A stretch of DNA of 64,000 nt from an uncultured Stenotrophomonas sp. (GTDB lineage Bacteria; Pseudomonadota; Gammaproteobacteria; Xanthomonadales; Xanthomonadaceae), in contig CAJYNG010000020.1 in the NCBI GenBank assembly GCA_913775725.1, forward strand, positions 62,001 to 126,000. Direction: 5' to 3'. Positions within the stretch are counted from its first letter, which is position 1; each line of letters opens with the position of its first letter. Both the position numbers and the translations under genes were made by a program. Under the pieces are notes generated by a model, which was not told where the DNA came from, did no database searches, and saw only the letters and a program-made list of their open reading frames with translations. Shown here piece by piece: positions 60,223 through 64,000 of the stretch.

Positions 60223-63200
60223 TCAATAGCGCCCCACCAGGTTCAGATACCAGCCGCGGTGGGTGTAGTCGAACTTCGTCAGGTCATCGCTGAAGTCGGT
60301 GAAGTTGTAGCCGATGCCGACGCGGACGTTGCGGCCGATATCGCGGTCGACACCGGCCAGCCACCCCTGCTTCGTGCCGCCGTCGCGCACATCCAGCAGG
60401 CGGTACTCCAGCAGGCCATGCCACTGGTAGTACAGGTCGTAGCGCAGCTGCCCGGAGGCGAAGCTGGTAGCCGAATCGAACCACGGCCCCGTGCCACGCC
60501 CGTAACGCACCTCGCCTTCGCGGCGCGCCGCCTTGGCCGCCATTTCCCAACGCTGGTCGATGCGGTAGACGCCTTCCAGCGACAGGACCTGGGTGCGCTG
60601 GTCGTAGTCCACGCCATTGACCTGACCCATCGTCGAAAGGTCGTACAGGTAGCTGTAACGACCGAACAGCGCCCAGCGATCGTTGTCCCACGGCCGGTAG
60701 GCGAAGCCCAGGTTGCCCTCGATGAAGCGCGCGCCCGCCACCGGGTTGATGGCATCGTCGGTATCGGCGTAGTTGAAGCGCGCCGCGATGCGCCAGCTGT
60801 CATTGAGGCGATGGCTGAGGCGGTTGGTGCTGACCCATTGCGTGCGCCGCTCGGCACCCGTATCGCGACGCCATTCCAGTTTGCTCTGCCACTCGGTGCC
60901 CGGCGAGGTGCGACCTCCGGACAGGCTCACCGCCTTGCGATCAACCTGGCCACTGCTGGCATCCAGCTTGCCGTTGCTCAGCGTGAAGCCCGCGTTCCAA
61001 CCGACCGCTGGATAGAAATCCATGCCGAAGGTGTGCGCCAGCCCGGACTCCTGCCCGGATTTCAGGAACTGGCTTTCGTTGAACACGTTGACCTGGTCGG
61101 ACAGCCGCCAGCGCTGGCCCAGGGTCCATCCGTCCTGCGCATTGGGGCTGAACAATGGGTCGTACTCGCTGCGGTCGGTCGACTGGGTGAACGCACCATA
61201 GAAGCTGTGCTGCGGGGTCAGCCGATACTCGGCATTGACCTGTGCGGCGGTCCCGCGATCACCATCACTGACTTCGGCGCCGACGGTGGACAGGTTGGCG
61301 AACGTCCAGGTACCACCCGCCACCACTGCATCGTTGTCGGCATAGCGGCCATGATCGTCGTCCACGGTCAGCTGGCCGCCGCCGTATACGTCCAGCGAGG
61401 TGCCGATGCGATGGGTATAGCGCGCGGCGGCCAGCACACCCGCAACGTTGCCGCCGCTGCCCCGGTTCTCCTGCACCCGGCGCAGTTCGGCGGACAGTCG
61501 ATCGTTGTCGCCGATCCGCCATTCGGCGGTCGCCTGCGCCTGGATCAGCGACTCCGCGCCACGCCGTGCCTCGCTGTAGCGTGCGTACAGGCTGAAATCG
61601 TCGGTCACGTAACCGAGCAGTTCGGCGCCCTGCTCACGCACGCGCTGGCCGGTGTCAAAGCGCCCGACCGAGTAGCCTCCGTCCACCTGGCGCCACCAGG
61701 CACCGGCGCTCCAGTCGCGCCGGGTCCAACCCAGCTCGCGCAGGTTGATGCGGGCCTCGACCGCCGTCGCCTCACCTTCGCGCGGCCCCTCTGGATTGAG
61801 CCGGCTGAAGCTGAGTCCGCCGTTGTCGGAGAAGAACACCGGCGCACTGATCGCCTCGCTGCGGCTGTGTTCCACCTTCAGGTAGGTACCGCGGCCTGCC
61901 TGCAGGGTCAGGTCCGCCCCCTTCAGCGAGTAGTCCTGACCGGCGCGCTGTTCGTCCACATAGGTGGCGCCCACTGCTACGTGATCGCCGAACCAGTGCT
62001 TGCCGCGTACGCCGGCGGTGATGTCATCGCTGTCGAAGCCGGTCGGCACCCATTCGTAGTCCACGATCAGGCGCTGTTCGTAGCCGTCCAGCGGCACGTC
62101 ACGGCTGATCCGGCGCAGGTTCTCACGGCTGACCTGGGCCAGCGGCCGGGTCAGCAGGATGCGGCCCTGCAGGGCATCGATCTCGTAATCGGCGCCACGC
62201 ACCATCGGCACGCGCTGCTCCACGCGGCCGGTGGTGCGGTCACGGATTTCCAGCACCACCTGGTCCGAACCACTGAGGATGCTGGCATGGCGCAGGTAGT
62301 ACAGGCTGCCACCGGTGCCGATGAACTCGCTGTGGCCCGGCGCCGTCTCCGCCTGTGACCCGAACAGGCGCAACTCGCTGCGTGCGTCACCCCAGGCATT
62401 GGCGCCGCGCGAACGCCACGACAGCGCCGCACCGTACAACGAGCGCACATACTGCGCGTACTCGGTGCCGGTCAGCCCGGTGTTGTAATTGCCCCACAAC
62501 GCCTGGTTCTTGTCCCAGTCCATGCGCAGGTAGAAGCGGCCCATGCTGTCGACATCACGCTGGGTCAGCGAATCATCGCCGTAGGTTGGGTAGTACAGAT
62601 CCGGGTCCAGGCTGCGGAACAGGTCGCGCGGGTCGGCCGTGGTGAAGCCGGTGAACAGCTCGTCCAGCGGACGGTTCTGGGTATCGGCCTGTGCGGTCAG
62701 CAGGTAGCGGCCACGCGTCTTGGCCTTCAGGTAGAACGCCAGGCGACCATCACTGAGCACATCATCGTTGCGCCCGCCGCGGGCAAGATCCTGCCCTGCC
62801 CCGCTGGCCTTGTTCTGGTACACGGTGATGTCGGCCAGGCCGACACCGAACAGGTACCGGCCACTGACATCGACGTCCAGCGTGCGCGCGATGGCCGGCG
62901 CATCCGGCCGTTCAACGCGCACGTCGAAGGCATGATGGCCGATCGGCATCAGGTACTCGGCAGCGAACTTGCGGTCCTGGTCCAGCGGATAGCTGTCGCC
63001 GTTGATCTTCAGCGCCGCGCCCAGAGGCAGGTCGCGGCCGCGCAGGCGCACCCGCGAGCCGTATACGGGGATGTTCTGCTGGCGCAGGCCGTTGCTGTCG
63101 AACACCTGCTGCAGCAGCGACAACGACGCCGCTTGGCTGGCGTCCACCGCGGTGCCTCGCCGATCCTCCTGCGCGTCACGCAACTGCTGGTTGCCGCGCT

Positions 63201-63912
63201 CGAATTCCGCCGGGGTCACCAGCTGCATCGACTGCGCCGTGGTTTCATCCACATTGCCCTCGGCATCGAAGGCACGCAGCACATAGACCAGGCGGTCGCC
63301 ACGACGCAGGGGTGTCGAGGCCGGCAGCGTGCCGTCCCAGCTGCCCTGCGCGACGGCGGCCACCGGCAATTCGAACTTCGCCAGCGGTGCAACGCGGTCT
63401 GTGTCGCTGCCGCGATAGAGGCTCACTTCGAGGCGCTGGATGAAGGCGGTGTAGTTGCCACGCACGTAGAACTCGACCGGCCGCACGATGCGGCCTTCGT
63501 CGAAGGCGACCATGCCCGGTGCGGAGATCGACAGTTCCGGCTGGCCCATTGCCGGGTCTTCGGTGGCCCAGATCGCGCCCCCTTCCGGCAGGCGGATCAT
63601 GAACTCGCCGCGCACGGTGGCCTTGCCCGGTTCATCGATCGCCAGGCTGACCCGGCGGTCCGGTTGCAGGGCCTGCGAGGTCGAACGCACCGACGTGCCT
63701 TCGGACAACGGCTCGTCGTAGCTGCGCGAGCGCAGGCTGAACAGCATTTCGCCCTCGGCACTGCACTGGCTGCCGTCACAACGGATCGGAGTCGGATCGA
63801 CGGTCTGCGGCGCCGCCTGGACGGCCCCGGCCAGGCCCAGCAGCAACGCCTGGTACAGAACGGCACGCTGCATGTGGGCCGCGCGAGGCGCGGCGGAATG
63901 GTACGCGCTCAT
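60223..63912 (-). CDS. Very large outer-membrane beta-barrel protein, unknown function
   Basis: 1229 residues. The ATG at 63912 overlaps the stop of the gene before it; an ATG 13 codons later (MQRAVLYQALLLGLAGAVQA) would give a cleaner signal peptide. The N-terminal half has beta-sandwich-like modules (GKATVRGEFMIRLPEGGAIW; FYVRGNYTAFIQRLEVSLYR; IPVYGSRVRLRGRDLPLGA). From about 390 onward, amphipathic strands rich in Tyr and Trp run to the end (YLNLVGRY), indicating a large barrel. It has no recognisable TonB plug. It may assemble or anchor a surface structure together with the preceding gene. Confidence 0.78.
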   Translation of the reverse strand: MSAYHSAAPRAAHMQRAVLYQALLLGLAGAVQAAPQTVDPTPIRCDGSQCSAEGEMLFSLRSRSYDEPLSEGTSVRSTSQALQPDRRVSLAIDEPGKATVRGEFMIRLPEGGAIWATEDPAMGQPELSISAPGMVAFDEGRIVRPVEFYVRGNYTAFIQRLEVSLYRGSDTDRVAPLAKFELPVAAVAQGSWDGTLPASTPLRRGDRLVYVLRAFDAEGNVDETTAQSMQLVTPAEFERGNQQLRDAQEDRRGTAVDASQAASLSLLQQVFDSNGLRQQNIPVYGSRVRLRGRDLPLGAALKINGDSYPLDQDRKFAAEYLMPIGHHAFDVRVERPDAPAIARTLDVDVSGRYLFGVGLADITVYQNKASGAGQDLARGGRNDDVLSDGRLAFYLKAKTRGRYLLTAQADTQNRPLDELFTGFTTADPRDLFRSLDPDLYYPTYGDDSLTQRDVDSMGRFYLRMDWDKNQALWGNYNTGLTGTEYAQYVRSLYGAALSWRSRGANAWGDARSELRLFGSQAETAPGHSEFIGTGGSLYYLRHASILSGSDQVVLEIRDRTTGRVEQRVPMVRGADYEIDALQGRILLTRPLAQVSRENLRRISRDVPLDGYEQRLIVDYEWVPTGFDSDDITAGVRGKHWFGDHVAVGATYVDEQRAGQDYSLKGADLTLQAGRGTYLKVEHSRSEAISAPVFFSDNGGLSFSRLNPEGPREGEATAVEARINLRELGWTRRDWSAGAWWRQVDGGYSVGRFDTGQRVREQGAELLGYVTDDFSLYARYSEARRGAESLIQAQATAEWRIGDNDRLSAELRRVQENRGSGGNVAGVLAAARYTHRIGTSLDVYGGGQLTVDDDHGRYADNDAVVAGGTWTFANLSTVGAEVSDGDRGTAAQVNAEYRLTPQHSFYGAFTQSTDRSEYDPLFSPNAQDGWTLGQRWRLSDQVNVFNESQFLKSGQESGLAHTFGMDFYPAVGWNAGFTLSNGKLDASSGQVDRKAVSLSGGRTSPGTEWQSKLEWRRDTGAERRTQWVSTNRLSHRLNDSWRIAARFNYADTDDAINPVAGARFIEGNLGFAYRPWDNDRWALFGRYSYLYDLSTMGQVNGVDYDQRTQVLSLEGVYRIDQRWEMAAKAARREGEVRYGRGTGPWFDSATSFASGQLRYDLYYQWHGLLEYRLLDVRDGGTKQGWLAGVDRDIGRNVRVGIGYNFTDFSDDLTKFDYTHRGWYLNLVGRY

Positions 63913-64000
63913 CGGCGGGCCTCCTGTTGGCGGGCGGCCGCGCGGGTGGCGGCGCTCTCCTCGTTGCGGACGCGCAGGCGCTGCTGCACGGCGGGGCTGA
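63909..64000 (-). CDS. 3' end of a gene running out of the window
   Basis: The last 30 codons of a minus-strand gene, ending EESAATRAAARQQEARR and a TGA that overlaps the ATG of the outer-membrane protein by four bases. The tail is charged and alanine-rich. Too little is present to identify the product; an OmpA-like envelope protein would fit the context but is a guess. Confidence 0.6.
   Translation of the reverse strand, partial: SPAVQQRLRVRNEESAATRAAARQQEARR

Overview
The window looks like a chromosomal segment of a Xanthomonadaceae bacterium, most likely Stenotrophomonas (maltophilia group). The DNA is GC-rich by eye and coding regions are tightly packed. There are two TonB-dependent receptors in carbohydrate-utilisation contexts, and many short palindromes beginning with GTAG, like the GTAG-headed REP family known from S. 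maltophilia. The assignment rests on gene content and repeat style, not on a database search.

Layout. (1) 113-3098: two tandem paralogous amino-acid permeases. (2) 3565-5555: methionine-salvage genes mtnB-mtnD-mtnC. (3) 5680-19734: a mannoside-utilisation locus. On the minus strand, in transcription order, are a GH92 alpha-mannosidase, a LacI-type regulator, a FucP-like sugar transporter, a PfkB fructokinase, an AGE-family mannose isomerase and a GH2 beta-mannosidase. A TonB-dependent receptor is divergent on the plus strand. (4) 19882-23247: copper resistance, with a CopZ-like chaperone, CueR and the CopA ATPase, and two CueR-type boxes. (5) 23314-31480: a second TonB-dependent receptor, CutC-family protein, glycosylasparaginase, glucokinase, a small unknown protein and a secreted phosphoesterase. 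(6) 31579-39014: a complete his operon led by a TrpR/YerC-like repressor. (7) 39482-42052: a small lipoprotein, hisS and an FNR-type regulator. (8) 42182-47172: thrC-thrB-thrA with an intact threonine-rich leader peptide. (9) 47274-52750: an EamA exporter, AraC regulator, secreted two-domain protein, linear-amide hydrolase, YeeE/YedE pair with a persulfide-sensor-type ArsR regulator, and a BLUF photoreceptor. (10) 52834-60125: a signalling cluster with a triple-receiver hybrid kinase, CheR, CheB and a receiver-kinase, and a divergent PAS-kinase/receiver pair. (11) 60223-64000: a very large outer-membrane barrel protein and the end of the gene before it.

How the parts fit. Regions 3 and 5 appear to form one dispersed regulon. 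Similar palindromes of the form TTNGATCGATNNAA lie in front of the GH92 gene, both receptors and the glucokinase-asparaginase-cutC unit. The predicted activities make a plausible route for the mannose core and Asn-linked GlcNAc of N-glycans: capture by receptors, trimming by GH92 and GH2, mannose to fructose to fructose-6-phosphate, and cleavage of GlcNAc-Asn. The his operon has a probable dedicated repressor-operator pair, and the thr operon has a leader peptide of the attenuation type.

Non-coding structure is rich. Four copies of a composite palindromic element of about 180-380 bp (3113-3491, 15799-15977, 16144-16341, 39082-39328) have long arms whose sequences differ between copies but stay complementary within each copy. 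I saw no tRNA, rRNA, CRISPR array, insertion sequence or prophage.
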